Source: Rosa chinensis | Lineage: Eukaryota > Streptophyta > Magnoliopsida > Rosales > Rosaceae | Length of the DNA stretch: 64,000 bases | Assembly: GCF_002994745.2 (NCBI RefSeq) | Contig: NC_037093.1 | Location: 15,883,555-15,947,554, forward strand | Reading direction: 5' to 3' | In this document: one piece after another, positions 12,590 to 24,077 of the stretch | Numbering within the stretch: position 1 is the first letter of the stretch | Layout of the letters: each line of letters begins with the position of its first letter | Made by a program: the position numbers and the translations under genes | Notes under the pieces: generated by a model | What the model saw: the letters and a program-made list of their open reading frames with translations, nothing else | Told to the model about the DNA's origin: nothing | The model's database searches: none

Positions 12590-12734
12590 CATCAAGTGTA
12601 AACCTTATACCTACAACCATGATGGTCTACTCACTCTACTGTTCCAACAATTTCAGTTTCTTTCATTTACGTTTATGAGTCATTGAGTTTTATCAATCCC
12701 AGAAGAAGTTATATATCCCTACATTTGTTTGATT

Positions 12735-12945
12735 TTACTGACCTTCCCTTCAACCTCAGTATCATCAACCTTGGAATCTCCTGTCACGTCCTGTAGCTGC
12801 AGAAATTAAAATGTTAGATGAGCTAATGCTCAAAATTACAATACTAGTGAGCAATCAATACAACGAATAGGCAACATATGAGAACCTACCCCAAAGTTCC
12901 GAAGGCTAGTAGTTACATCATCTTGCTGCTGCTAAAGAGTGGGGG
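12735..12945 (-). pseudogene. two exon-like fragments, unidentified gene
   Basis: On the minus strand one piece reads QQQDDVTTSLRNFG and ends at a GT donor near 12893. A second begins after a CTGCAG acceptor near 12803, reads LQDVTGDSKVDDTEVEGKV and ends near 12735. The pattern of coding text with plausible splice borders inside a TIR element suggests a captured host gene fragment. The family is not recognised. Confidence 0.3.
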
Positions 12946-12950
12946 AATTT

Positions 12951-15008
12951 GATAGGAGCATTTTAATGCGACTTTTTAAGTGTTATTTCCTCATATTTAC
13001 TTAGTTATTTCCTTAAATAAATCCATTTAGTTTAGGAAAGTTTCTATTTCTTAATTTTAGAAAGTTTCTGTTTTAGTTGAAGAAAGTTTCCATTTTAGTT
13101 TAGGAAAGTTTTCATCTCTTATTTTTAGAAAGTTTCTATTTTCAGGTACTTGGAATAAATGAGCTGAAAGGAAGAAATGGAGTTTTCCTGGTCCAACTAG
13201 GAATCCCAGTCAACGCAGGAATCCTGATGAGGCTAGGAAACCTGAAGGCATTAGGAGACCACATGGCTTGAAGATGACGTGGAAGATATTATGGGAGATC
13301 AAATCTGATTTTTGCATGGGAAATGATGGAGATAATGTGAAAATCAAGGAGATTACGTTGAGAAAATTTTGGGAGAGTTTCATGGGATTGTGCAACAAGA
13401 AAATGCTCATAACAAGTCCAGATTCGTTCCTTAATTCCCTCAAGATATGTTGGCTGAAATTAGAGAATAAAATCTGCATTTTGTCATGAAAATCAAGAGA
13501 AAATCAAGGGGAGGATGTTAAGGATAAAGTCATGGAGAGATTTAAGGGAGAAAATGTTCAAAATGCATCCAGATACATTGTCTAGGTTCATGCCTAGATA
13601 TTTGGCCTAAAATTGTGAATAAAATCAGATTAAATCATGGGAAAATCAACAACAAAATATTAGGGATTGATTTTGGAGCTTTTTGATTGGTTGGATGACA
13701 TAACAGAGCTGACGTGGCGCTACGTGATTGGTCGAAGCTGTGTGGTGCAACCAGAAAATTCTTTGGAAATTAAATTCATGAAGCCTTGCATTCCCCTATA
13801 TATACCCTTCTCTCTAGACGTTTTAGAAACACCACAACACACTTCTTCCATTCTTTTCTAAACATCACAAAAATTCTCTCCACTCTCTAATCTTCAGAAG
13901 CTCTGCGTCTCAACCAAGGAGGAGAAGAAGTCATGCAATACATCAAGATCCTATCCGCCATCCACCCTTGTGTCGCCCTAGAAGATTGCTTGCTTCTGAG
14001 GATCTTCGAGTTCTTCGTCTCAAGGCCATGTCATCCATCTTTCACGGTGTATTTCATACTTTCTTTTATTTTCATTTGTTTGATTCGTAGAGTTATGGAT
14101 TCTAGTTAACATGACGTTATGAGAAAAGTTTAAAGCCCGTTTATATGTTTTGAAATAAAGTTACGATTTCTTTATGTTGATTGATATGTTGCTTATGTGA
14201 GATTGCTTGATTGATTTTGGATTACAGAAATCTTTGGCATGTTTGTGTTCTTTGGCGGCCAACTTAGGATATATTCATGTAATTGGAGCTAATTTAAGTA
14301 GTGAAGGCTTTGGACAAAAGTCAAAATCAATTAAGGAGGATTGCAAATAGGTGAACTTATTCATAACTAGGTTGTGCACTTTGGTTGACATCCTTTCTTT
14401 GTTCTTAATGCATTGAGCATGTTTTTGATTAGCTAGCTTTCTAGACTATGATTGCATGTTCAATAGGATTGATTTAGGTGCTTTCACTTAGATTAATTAT
14501 TCAAGGAAAGTAAAAAATGGGAAATCGTTTGCTTTCTAACGTTTCACATGGTCAACTTCTTTCTCATGACATAGAAAATCAACTATAGGAATTGTGATTG
14601 GATTTCATTCATATGATTGTGGTTTTGATCTTTGTTCCTTGCGTTCCACCCTTATATATATGTTTTTACATTTTCTTTATTTTCTTTATTTTAATTTTTG
14701 ATTTAGTAATCCTAAACCCCCTTTTTGTATTTACTTGTAGATATTTCTTTTCTTTGTTTTATTTCTGTAAATAATACTTTTTACTTTTCTTTACTTGTTT
14801 TTGCAATTACAGGTGTACCCTCAATCCCCTGTTAGAACGATGCCTACTTATTCTATACTAACGATGACATTTTCAGGGTTAAATTATGCGCTTACTTTTA
14901 GCGTATCATCTTCAGTTTTTGAAATTTCTAATTTGAGTCAGCAAGTTGATTTAACACATTTTTCGATGAAATTTGGAAATTACAAGTGTTGCCAGAGCAA
15001 CAGTAACA
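12951..15008 (+). mobile_element. LTR-like or LARD insertion, ~2 kb
   Basis: The stretch starts TGATAGGAGCATTTTAATG and contains a promoter-like CTATATATACCC at about 13795, followed by a pyrimidine-rich leader. It ends near a CA dinucleotide (AGCAACAGTAACA). It separates two exon-like fragments of the same strand (12735-12945 and 15010-15126), as expected for a later insertion. It has no coding capacity. The borders are inferred, since I could not match a target duplication. Confidence 0.4.
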
Positions 15009-15009
15009 G

Positions 15010-15126
15010 GTCAAAGTTCCTCCTCTTCAGTGTTGAGTGATTGCTTGAGTTCGGGAAGTCTTTAATTCCAGAGGCACTGACATCTCATTAGTTTCTTTCT
15101 TCATGGGGACTGCTAACATCCCATTA
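15010..15126 (-). pseudogene. exon-like fragment, unidentified gene
   Basis: The minus strand reads through a peptide containing AANGMLAVPMKKETNEMSV and ends in a stop. It may belong to the same captured gene as 12735-12945, with the 2-kb insertion between them. I do not recognise the family. Confidence 0.25.
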
Positions 15127-16372
15127 GCTGCCAAAGACAATCAAATCCAACAAAACATATATGATTATGAAATATTAACTTCAGAAATATGCAATTACAC
15201 AGTTTGTCAAAACAAAGTTTGCTTATTCATGTATGAGAGTAATGATCTTCAGTAGATACTAAAATTTAAAAATGTATAGAAATTCATTAATTCACAAACC
15301 ATATCAAAACAACCATATAATTGGCAAAGAAAGAATCAGAAAACAATTATGAACCAATTTCAAGTCTTCATTCATCTAAAACTCACGAATTCCTATCCCC
15401 CAGAAGCAAACCAACAGTCACTAAATTCAACAAAATCAATTTAAGAAATCCAAAAATTAACAAACAATAGAACAAACAGATTTCATGAATCAAACGCATC
15501 AAGCTTTCCATAATTAAAATCTAATGAACAAACTAATGCTGAAATAGATCCACTGGCCAAATAATTTCCAAAACAAAAAAACAAGCTAAAAAGAATACAA
15601 GTATCTGTTACAATAACATAGATCCGCCCAGAAAATTTCGGCCAATTCAAAATCAAGGTCAAAATATTAAATCAAACGCAAAAAAACCACCCACTATAAT
15701 AGAATACCTATCTTACAAAGAATTGGGTGTCAAACAAGCTTTGGAAATCTTATACACGAAATTGAAATGAAATACCATGAGAGAAGAAGAGTCATTAGTC
15801 ATACTTGATTGTGGGAAACCATAGACTTTTGTTTAATTGAGCGGGCTCTCACTCCTCTTTCGTGCTCTTCTCTTTTGCGAGCGCCAAGTATGAAGAATGG
15901 AGAGAATTCTCGAGCATTGTTGCTCGCCGGAAAGAATGGGAGAGGGTGCGAAACTAACCAACCCGGATTCAGTTTCACGGTAATGGGTGAGAAAAAGTGT
16001 GAAAATCCTTGACTTAATTTCAGCCGTCCAAGCTCATTAAAGCAGATCCAACGGTATCCCCAAATTGACAAAAATTAGGCATCCCTTATTGGAAGGGCCT
16101 ATATATAACGCAGAAAAATTCACCTACCATCCTTATAATGCACACCTTTCATGTGCTGATGGCGATTTGTCTGATAATATATATTATCATCAGAAAGTCA
16201 ATGTAGAGACAAAAATGGTTTTATCGTCTTCAACCTCTTTAACCACTATGTGCGAAGAATATATATTAAAATGTTTCATCTTCATTGAAGTTTTCATCTT
16301 CGGCTGCTCAACTTCAACGCAGAAAATTATCCGTCAGACCTTACGCCCTGCACGTACGTAAGATTTTGTACC

Positions 16373-16380
16373 TATAAAAA
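16373..16380 (+). promoter_or_regulatory. TATA box of second CYP74C gene
   Basis: TATAAAAA lies 131 bases upstream of the ATG in the same context as in the first copy. Upstream, the text CCTTACGCCCTGCACG is also shared with the first copy (CCTAACGCCCTGCACA). Confidence 0.6.
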
Positions 16381-16503
16381 CACACTGCATATGATATTAT
16401 AACACAAACTACAAAACCCAGAACCTAATTACACTCGCTCAAAAAGAAAGAAGCCAATTACACAAAATCATCCACCAACTCCTAGCGATACTATCAACGT
16501 ACA

Positions 16504-17961
16504 ATGGCATCTACATCTTCGTCTGCTGTTCCCAAAACACAACCAAAGCTTCCATTGAAACAAATCCCCGGTGACTATGGCACACCCTTCTTTGGTGCCA
16601 TCAAGGATCGCTACGATTTTTTTTACAACCAAGGTCGCGACCAGTTCTTTAAAGCTCGGATCCAAAAGTACGACTCCACTGTGTTCCGTACAAACATGCC
16701 TCCTGGTCCATTCATTGCTTCAAACCCGAAGGTCGTGACTGTCCTGGATGCCATAAGCTTTCCGATTCTCTTCGACAACTCCAAAGTCGAAAAACGTGAC
16801 ATCTTCGATGGCACTTACATGCCATCTACAGACTTCACCGGTGGCTATCGCATTTGCTCATTTCTTGACCCATCCGAAGCTAAACACACTTCTCTCAAAA
16901 ACTTCTTCTTGTCTCTACTCTCAGCTAACCACAAGAATGTTATACCACTTTTCCATACCCACTTCACCGACCTATTTGTCAAAGCCGAGGCTCAGTTGTT
17001 AAAAGATGGAAAATCAGACTTTAACACACTGAATGACAAAACTTCCTTCGACTTCATCTTTGAGCTGTTTTTTGGGAAAAACCCATCGGACACAACTCTG
17101 GGTTCCAAAGGATCAACCTTGGTTACCCTTTGGCTCTTACCCCAACTTTCTCCTCAGCTCACACTAGGGTTGCCCAAGTTGTTCAATGTTTTCGAAGATT
17201 TCTTGCTTCACGCGTTTCCCTTCCCTGCCCTTTTTGTTAAACCAGCTTATAACAAGGTATACAAGGCCTTTTACCAGTCTGCAGCTAAGGCCTTGGACGA
17301 GGCCGAGAGTAATTTCGGGATTTCAAGAGACGAAGCATGCCACAACCTCGTGTTCTTGGTGTGCTTCAATGCTTATGGTGGCATGAAGCTTTTGTTCCCT
17401 TCCTTGTTGAAATGGGTCGGATTAGCAGGAGAGGATTTACACCGCAAGCTCCGTGATGAAATCAGGGCAGTTGTTAAAGAAGCTGGAGGTAAGATTACTC
17501 TTGCAGCTTTGGATAAGATGACACTAACCAAGTCAGTTGTTTATGAGGCCTTGAGGATTGATCCTTCCGTCCCATTCCAATACGGAAAGGCTAAGGAGGA
17601 TCTTATAATCGAGAGCCATGACGCAGCATTTGAGATAAAAAAGGGAGAAATAATCTTCGGGTACCAGACCATTGCAACTAGGGATGGAAAAATTTTCAAG
17701 AACCCCGACGAGTTTGTCGGTGACAGGTTTGTAGGGGAGGGCGAGAAGCTGCTGAAGTACGTGTGGTGGTCCAACGGCCCAGAGACGGTGAGTCCAGCTG
17801 CCGGGAACAAGCAGTGCGCCGGGAAGGATCTGGTGGTGCTCATGAACCGATTAATGTTGGTCGAGTTCTTCCTTCGTTATGACACTTTTACGCTCGACGT
17901 TGGGACGTTTCTGTTAGGACCGAAGGTGACGTTCAAGACATTGACCCCAGCTTCGTCCTGA
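16504..17961 (+). CDS. CYP74C-type fatty acid hydroperoxide-metabolising P450 (tandem copy 2)
   Basis: This intact single-exon gene encodes 485 residues and differs from copy 1 at about 16 positions, mostly conservative. The FNAYGG core, ExxR (YEALR) and haem loop are present, and here the loop has the common NKQCAGKD form. Like copy 1 it has a short hydrophilic Ser-rich N-terminus and no obvious chloroplast transit peptide, so action in cytosol, lipid bodies or microsomes is inferred from the CYP74C group. The substrate should be a 9- or 13-hydroperoxide of linoleic or linolenic acid. Whether it makes aldehydes (lyase) or an allene oxide cannot be read from the sequence. The near-identity of the two genes suggests recent duplication or gene conversion. 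Confidence 0.92.
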   Translation: MASTSSSAVPKTQPKLPLKQIPGDYGTPFFGAIKDRYDFFYNQGRDQFFKARIQKYDSTVFRTNMPPGPFIASNPKVVTVLDAISFPILFDNSKVEKRDIFDGTYMPSTDFTGGYRICSFLDPSEAKHTSLKNFFLSLLSANHKNVIPLFHTHFTDLFVKAEAQLLKDGKSDFNTLNDKTSFDFIFELFFGKNPSDTTLGSKGSTLVTLWLLPQLSPQLTLGLPKLFNVFEDFLLHAFPFPALFVKPAYNKVYKAFYQSAAKALDEAESNFGISRDEACHNLVFLVCFNAYGGMKLLFPSLLKWVGLAGEDLHRKLRDEIRAVVKEAGGKITLAALDKMTLTKSVVYEALRIDPSVPFQYGKAKEDLIIESHDAAFEIKKGEIIFGYQTIATRDGKIFKNPDEFVGDRFVGEGEKLLKYVWWSNGPETVSPAAGNKQCAGKDLVVLMNRLMLVEFFLRYDTFTLDVGTFLLGPKVTFKTLTPASS

Positions 17962-18152
17962 ACGTAGAGCTAGTCAATGACCAATCCTATTTTTCTTTTT
18001 CTTCTCAACATATATTTACCTCCGAATCATGTCCTTCTTCTTGGTCAACGTTCTAAATTTCTGCCATTTTTTCGTTGTGTTGCTGTTTTCGTGTAAATTT
18101 CGTATTGTTTTTATTGAAGAATTCATTGTAATGTGAAAAATAATGTGCCAGT

Positions 18153-18158
18153 AATAAA
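18153..18158 (+). terminator. poly(A) signal of second CYP74C gene
   Basis: AATAAA occurs 192 bases after the stop codon within the 3' flank shared by the two tandem copies. In copy 1 the matching place reads CAGTAAAG, so copy 1 lacks the exact hexamer there. Confidence 0.4.
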
Positions 18159-18475
18159 GTTTACTAATGAATTTACTGAAGATTGCATGTATAGTTCACT
18201 CTATATATATACCTTTAAAGTAGTTATATAGAGTGACCCAAAACTGAACGGTCGAGATGTGGATAATGAATTTACTGTAGATTGCATGTACCATACTACC
18301 TTTAAAGCAGTTATCAACGCCTTAACGATCATCAATTTGGCTGAAAATTTACAGAGATGATCTATACAGTAGTACCTAAAAACTGAACGGTCGAGATGTG
18401 GATATGTGACCGAAAGTGACCCAAAACTTGAACTTCACATGTTAATTTCAAAGCGGAGCTCCACTCTGGATAGGA

Positions 18476-18479
<4 letters not shown>

Positions 18480-18525
<46 letters not shown>
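18480..18525. repeat. (TA)n microsatellite
   Basis: About 23 TA units run directly up to the left end of the 18530-19635 TIR element. Another TA tract (19636-19689) lies directly after its right end, so the element appears to have landed in a TA microsatellite. Confidence 0.9.
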
Positions 18526-18528
<3 letters not shown>

Positions 18529-18529
18529 G

Positions 18530-19200
18530 GGTGGTGCTATTCACACACATTTTTTCTCTATTCACACACCCTCTTTATTTTTCTATTACTTTAATTCAAT
18601 TTTCTTTTAAAAATTACCCTAACTACCCTTCCTTATAATTATGTTTCTTTTTCTTTTTTCTATTTGGCAAGTCAATCATTCTCAAATCCTAAACTCTTAT
18701 TTTCCCGCAAACACAGAGGATATTAAAACTCTTTTTGATTCTCTCTTTTCTTTTTCATCAAAAACTTCTCTAGCATATATAATCATTCTATCTCTCTATT
18801 ATGATGCTTTGAAGTTTAATCATGATAGAACAAGAAACTTTAAACCTATCTTTTGAGAAAATTTTACATTTGTTTGCAATGGAGTCATGGAAAAAAAAAC
18901 GAGTTCAGTGATCATTCGAGCCCCTTTGAATCCATTATTCCTTATAAGATTCTAACTGAAATTATTTGCTGTATTCGAATCCATTGAGCAACTGTAGAAC
19001 TTTACAACAGCCTAATAATGATGGCCTTATGATTATAAATATGATTTGTTCTACTATAATATGCTAGTAGAACATAATTTTTTCCGGACACGAAGATTGC
19101 AACTCATTGCATTTAATATTATGTAGAGCATCTCCAAATTTTGTGTACATTATCAGCTGCAATGTGGAAGATTGTGGCTGAAGTGGATAAAACGCTGATT

Positions 19201-19252
<52 letters not shown>

Positions 19253-19633
19253 CAATTTGAGGATGATGCACCTAGATTAAGAGTCATAAACAAACAAGCA
19301 TTGAGTTTGGTACTTTGCAAAGTATGAGAACAAACTTTACAATTTGGATTCAGTTGGGTGAAGGTGATTACCTGGGAAGCATATTCTTTGTCTAATAATA
19401 TAGGTTTTTCTACTTAATAAACGTATTATTCTTCCTTCATTTATAGGTAAAAAAAATTGAATTATTGTATAATGATGTTTGATTCATGATTGAATTGCCA
19501 AATAGAAAAAAAGAAAAAAGAAATAGATTTACAAGGGAGGGTAGTTAGGGTAATTTATAAAAAAAATTGAATTAAAGTAATAGAAAATTAGAGGGGTGTG
19601 TGAATAGAGAAAAATTGTGTGTGAATAGCACCA

Positions 19634-19635
<2 letters not shown>
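18530..19635. mobile_element. 1.1-kb TIR element, non-autonomous
   Basis: The left end GGTGGTGCTATTCACACAC and about 140 following bases match the reverse complement of the right end with few changes, including TACTTTAATTCAATTTT and AATTACCCTAACTACCCT. The interior is AT-rich, non-coding, and contains a further TA tract (19203-19238). Target duplication cannot be read because both flanks are TA repeats, so the superfamily (Mutator-like or other) is open. Confidence 0.8.

Positions 19636-19689
<54 letters not shown>
19636..19689. repeat. (TA)n microsatellite
   Basis: About 27 TA units follow the TIR element and abut the start of segmental duplication copy A. Confidence 0.9.
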
Positions 19690-19691
<2 letters not shown>

Positions 19692-20163
19692 AAAAGCTTA
19701 TGGAAAGGGAAGTTTTACACGTTTTGGCGTTGAATCTTTCATGAATTGATTAATTAATTTGTGGAACTAACAACGTAATTACCTTCAAACATGATTGCAC
19801 ATTACAAGGTCACTTTATTAGCTCATTGTCCACAAAATTCTAACATCAGCTTAACTATAAATGACACTTTTAGTTCTCAGCAAGATTGAGACCTTATTTA
19901 ACGGATTCAAACATTACCCATTTATATTATGAAAGAATGGGCTTGATAGGCTGATAGTTCGTCATAGCTTAATCAAAACGCAAGAAAGGATAGAATTCTA
20001 TGTCCGAAATAATTGACAAAAAAAGAGAACCCTAATAAAAACTTGGAAGAAGTTTCCATTTCAAAACATATGTATCATCACCAACCGACTGAAGGTATCT
20101 AGTTGACAAATTATTCCATCAGTACGTAGTGTAAAGCATGAAACAGATTGATTCTGAACTCAT
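19690..20163 (+). repeat. segmental duplication, copy A, left part
   Basis: This part aligns with 40612-40926 and then 57774-57950, for example GGAAAGGGAAGTTTTACACG, GAATGGGCTTGATAGGCTGA and CATCACCAACCGACTGAAGG. The copy resumes at 24928 after a solo LTR and a nested CACTA. It is the far-upstream region of the third CYP74C gene. Confidence 0.85.
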
Positions 20164-21380
20164 TGACGCAGTTGGAAATGTAACCCTAAGTTTACAAGCA
20201 ATCACTATACCACAAAGTTAATCGGACAACTGTCGAACGACTGTTGTCTGAATGAAAAACCTGATGTTGTCTAGTAGCCTGATGTCTGATTGACTTCATT
20301 CAGACAACTGTCGATAACAGTTGTCTGTTTCTCAGTCACACAACACATATAAGTAAATATTTGTTGTCTGAATTTATCCAAAATCTAATGTGTGTTGACT
20401 TAGACAACAGCTTGTTATTTTGGTGTTGAGTGAAATTACTTTAGGACAACTATTTCCTGAATGTTGTGTTGTGTCTGATGAATCTCCAACAACAACAAAA
20501 TCTCCAACAACAACAATATGTGAATGTTGTTGTCTGAAATGAACCTCAGACTACACATACTTTTTTTCTGTTGTCTGAAATGTATTTAAGATAACAGGTT
20601 GCTAGATGTAAATGTTGTCTGAAAGCATTTAAGATAACAATGTGCTGGATGCATCTGTTGTCTTGAATGAACCTTAGACAACACGTAATTTTTGTTTCTG
20701 TTGTCTGAAGTTCATTTAAGATAACATGTTGTTGGATGATAATGTTGTCTGAAATTCCATTAAGATAACAATGTGTTGGATGCATGTGTTGTCTTGAATA
20801 AAACTCAGACATCAGTGATAGTTTGGTTATGTCATTGCAAGGAATTGCACACAATGTCTCCTTTATTAAAATTGTTGTCTGAATGTTCCTCAGACAATAG
20901 ATATTATGTGTTCGTAAATTTATGTGTTGTCTGATGATATTGCACTACCACAGTTAATAGCCTTATATATGTTGTTTGAATTGAATAAGCACAACTGATT
21001 TCTGGAAATAGGCAAATATGAAATACAAATTAGTTCAAATGTCATTTACTAGCACATCATTGTCATACATTGCCAAAACACACCGAAACTACAAATAGGG
21101 TACCCAATTGTATGAAGTATTTCTTACATATCAATTCAAAGTACTAGCTATTCATGTCCAACCAAAACGTAACCACAAACTTTGAAGAAGCTGAAATCCC
21201 CAAACTGAACTAATTCTCTAACTCTCTGTACTGTTTCCTTGAAATAAGAGAGAGCAAATTTCAGTCTTGAGAAACCAAGTATAGTAAGGTATAATAAATT
21301 TTCATTCAGACATGCATTGAAGAACCAGATGCATTCTTGAAAGAAAAGTAACTAACAACTGAAAACCAGATATACTGTTA

Positions 21381-22580
21381 CCTTCTTAATTGGAGCAAGC
21401 TCCAAAAGTTCTTTTAGTGAAGATACCATCCCTTGAACACTGAGCTTGGGTATAGCCAAGCCAAAGTCGAGGTAGACCTGTATGTGAAAACGCTTATCAT
21501 CCTCAATGACCTGCCAGTTTACATTCAATGCCCAAAAGACTATTTTTATTCAACGAAACTGCAAATATCACCTGGGGATAAACAGAGGCTAGATATGATG
21601 CTTCCTTTGAAAACGGGTAGGATGCATGTAAAAGAACAATGCGGCTTTTAGAAAATCTCTTGGCCTCAAGCACAGCCCGGAGATGAAGGGGATTGGATAG
21701 CCTCAAGTCCAAATCTTTGTCGCCAAAACTAGTTACAGGTCAAAAGTGTCAATCAATTATATCCAAAGAACATACAACTTTGAACAATCACAGAAGCATA
21801 TAGCTCGCCTATAAACTTTTGCATCCTAGTTGAAAATAGGTTGTAGAATTAGTACTAGTACTTAGAATCATAAAATTTGGTTCACAACTCCTAAAAATGG
21901 ATAAGCCTGTGAATCTATTTCCTTCACATTTCGTTTCAGCATTAGTGTTTTTCTAAAATTGACCCAAGTTTCTTACATGAAAGAAGTAATCAGCTAACAA
22001 GAGAAGTATTCCTTCAAATAAACAAAAAAAAAAATCCAGATTTTTCTATTATATTAGCAGTAATCATTCCAACAATGCAAAACCAATTTGATAATTGCAA
22101 TACTCTCCATTACCCTGTATGTATCTGCATTGGCAAGTCAAAAAGTAGAGCAACCTCCAAACTACGAGTGAAAATATAGTCGATAAAACTTTTATTTGAT
22201 ATGTGAACAGGCTTTCCAGCTGCAGAGACATAATAATTAGCATACATTCAGGTTAACAAAGATAAAATATCATCTAAATGCAGTACTCACCCTGTATGAC
22301 CTCAGAAAGACCTTCCTCAACATCTTTTCTAGTGACATGTGTACTAATTTCCAGACCGCTGCGATATGCAGCTATACTTTTCAAGCCAAAAATCTTATCA
22401 GCAAATGTAGCATAGGTGTTAAGAAAATCAACTCAACCGGGGAGTTTATTTTTATATCATTCTAGGAAAAAGTTACAGAAAAAAATATACCATAAGCTAA
22501 ATGAAAGGATATGACTTCAACTTTCCAACAAATGCTTCAGTGAACACATCCAATGTCCAAGAAGATCCACCCAGCAACTT
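21381..22580 (-). pseudogene. captured FluG/NodGS-like amidohydrolase fragment
   Basis: Five exon-like pieces in order on the minus strand encode one colinear protein segment: WTLDVFTEAFVGKLKS (about 22565-22515), IFGLKSIAAYRSGLEI (about 22420-22291), FIDYIFTRSLEVAL (about 22220-22113), RIVLLHASYPFSKEASYLA (about 21728-21568) and DFGLAIPKLSVQGMVSSLKE (about 21478-21381). This matches the N-terminal amidohydrolase half of plant FluG/nodulin-glutamine-synthetase-like proteins, which also have a C-terminal GS domain not seen here. Splice-like borders are kept, so capture was at the DNA level. It lies within a CACTA element and is not expected to make a whole enzyme. Confidence 0.75.
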
Positions 22581-22799
22581 CTAAAAGAAACACAAAACAA
22601 CTTAAACTCAAAAATGAGTATCACTTGTAGTCCAGACTCCACAGAATAAACACCTCATAAACACAAACCATACAATCCTCGGCGCAAATGACGCCTCATT
22701 CGCAACTAGATTTCCGAAAGAACTACTAGGACTGAAAAGAGTTAATATTTTACAGAAATCATATTTAATTAACAAAACAGAAGTATAATACGAGATTTC

Positions 22800-23070
22800 A
22801 GGGTCTTCAAACCAGATGTTTCTGGGACTTCTTTCTCCTCCTTGCTAAATTTATCCTTCAACGATTTCAGGGTTCCACCAGATTGCTGACCCCCTGTTTG
22901 AGGACTACTTGCCTAAAACAAGACAACTATAAGCACAACAAGCAGGGTAGATAATTAAAGTCTGTGACGGTCAAATTCACATACCCTGTTCATTACTGAT
23001 TGCTCTGCCTCTTCTCCTTTTCTCGAGGATTGAGTTTTGACTTCTTCCTCTTTACGCTGCCTCTCCATCC
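22800..23070 (-). pseudogene. second captured exon pair, unidentified
   Basis: Minus-strand text reads MERQRKEEEVKTQSSRKGE and, after an intron-like gap, QQSGGTLKSLKDKFSKEEKE. It is charged and low in complexity. It lies upstream of the FluG-like exons inside the same CACTA but does not look like FluG, so it is either a second captured gene or an element-encoded exon. The family is unknown. Confidence 0.35.
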
Positions 23071-24017
23071 TACCACAGACCAGTAATTGATAGCTCATGT
23101 ATTAAGCTCATATACATACATAATATATATATATATATATATATATATCCTATTAACACAAGAGAAACCATTTAATACGAAAGATTACGCAGGGACAAAA
23201 TCCTCCAAAGCTCGTGCAAAAGTGCACACACATATCACCTACACTCTCAATCGCATGGGGAATTGGTGCTCATTTGAAAATGCAACAAACTACTAAATGT
23301 GTCATAATGGCACTATGTTTTACGAAGTTGAACAAAGAATAGAGACTACCGCCTCTATACTTACAAGGTTCTTTTGTCAAGCTTGCAAAGTCTTGGCCAC
23401 TAGTACTTTTGTATGGATTCCAGCACTGGGTACGTGCCTATGAAAACCCAATCAATACACCCAATTATATCAATAAACCCAGTGAAAAAATGGAGAACTG
23501 AACTAAATCTTAAAGAGGAAGAACTTACAAGGAGGGGGGGGGGGAGACAGTCCGACTTAGAAACATGAACAATTGCAGCAACCATCCAATTTCAAAATTC
23601 AAAGTAGCAACAATCCAATTTTGAAATTCAAAGTATCAATCGATCTCAGAAACCCAATAAATAAGAAATAGCAATATCTGAAAATCAATCATATCAGAAC
23701 TCAGAAACTCAATCAAAACCCAATGAAAAGAAAACGAAAAACTGAATCTGATTGAGAAGTAAGAGATAGAGAAGAAGAACAAGGAGGGAGGGAGGGAGAG
23801 AAGAGAGTCGCGACTGAGAGAGACTGAAGGAGAGAGAACCTGCGGTGGAGAGAGAGGAGCGGGCAATAGAATTGAGAATGTCAATTATAGAATTGAAATT
23901 ACTGCAATAGCTGCACACCAATATCACAAAACCCAATCAAAACCCAATTTTTTTTTTCGATTTGAAAATTTGAAGAACATGAATCTTATATTGAAGTAAG
24001 AAAAACCAAGAAGAACT

Positions 24018-24020
<3 letters not shown>

Positions 24021-24072
<52 letters not shown>
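24021..24072. repeat. (GA)n microsatellite
   Basis: About 26 GA units occur inside the non-autonomous CACTA. Confidence 0.9.

Positions 24073-24077
<5 letters not shown>

Larger units (their letters stand above)
10576..16099. mobile_element. 5.5-kb element with ~200-bp imperfect TIRs (Pack-MULE-like candidate)
   Basis: Sequence from 10576 (GGTCCTTCTAATAAGGGAT) matches the reverse complement of sequence ending at 16099 (GGCCCTTCCAATAAGGGAT). The similarity continues for about 200 bases through AATGAGCTTGGACGGC and ATTCTTTCCGG. The bases just outside (10567-10575 and 16100-16108) agree at 7 of 9 positions, a degraded 9-bp duplication at best. Inside are exon-like pieces with splice sites (10886-11006, 12735-12945, 15010-15126) and two later LTR insertions. 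No transposase is visible. The element occupies nearly all of the space between the two duplicated CYP74C units. Confidence 0.6.
16195..18185 (+). repeat. tandem-duplication unit 2 (CYP74C promoter, gene, 3' flank)
   Basis: This is the partner of 8535-10510. The coding part differs by roughly 16 residues, while the promoter has small indels. The conserved TATA and leader imply both copies arose with their regulatory DNA. Confidence 0.85.
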
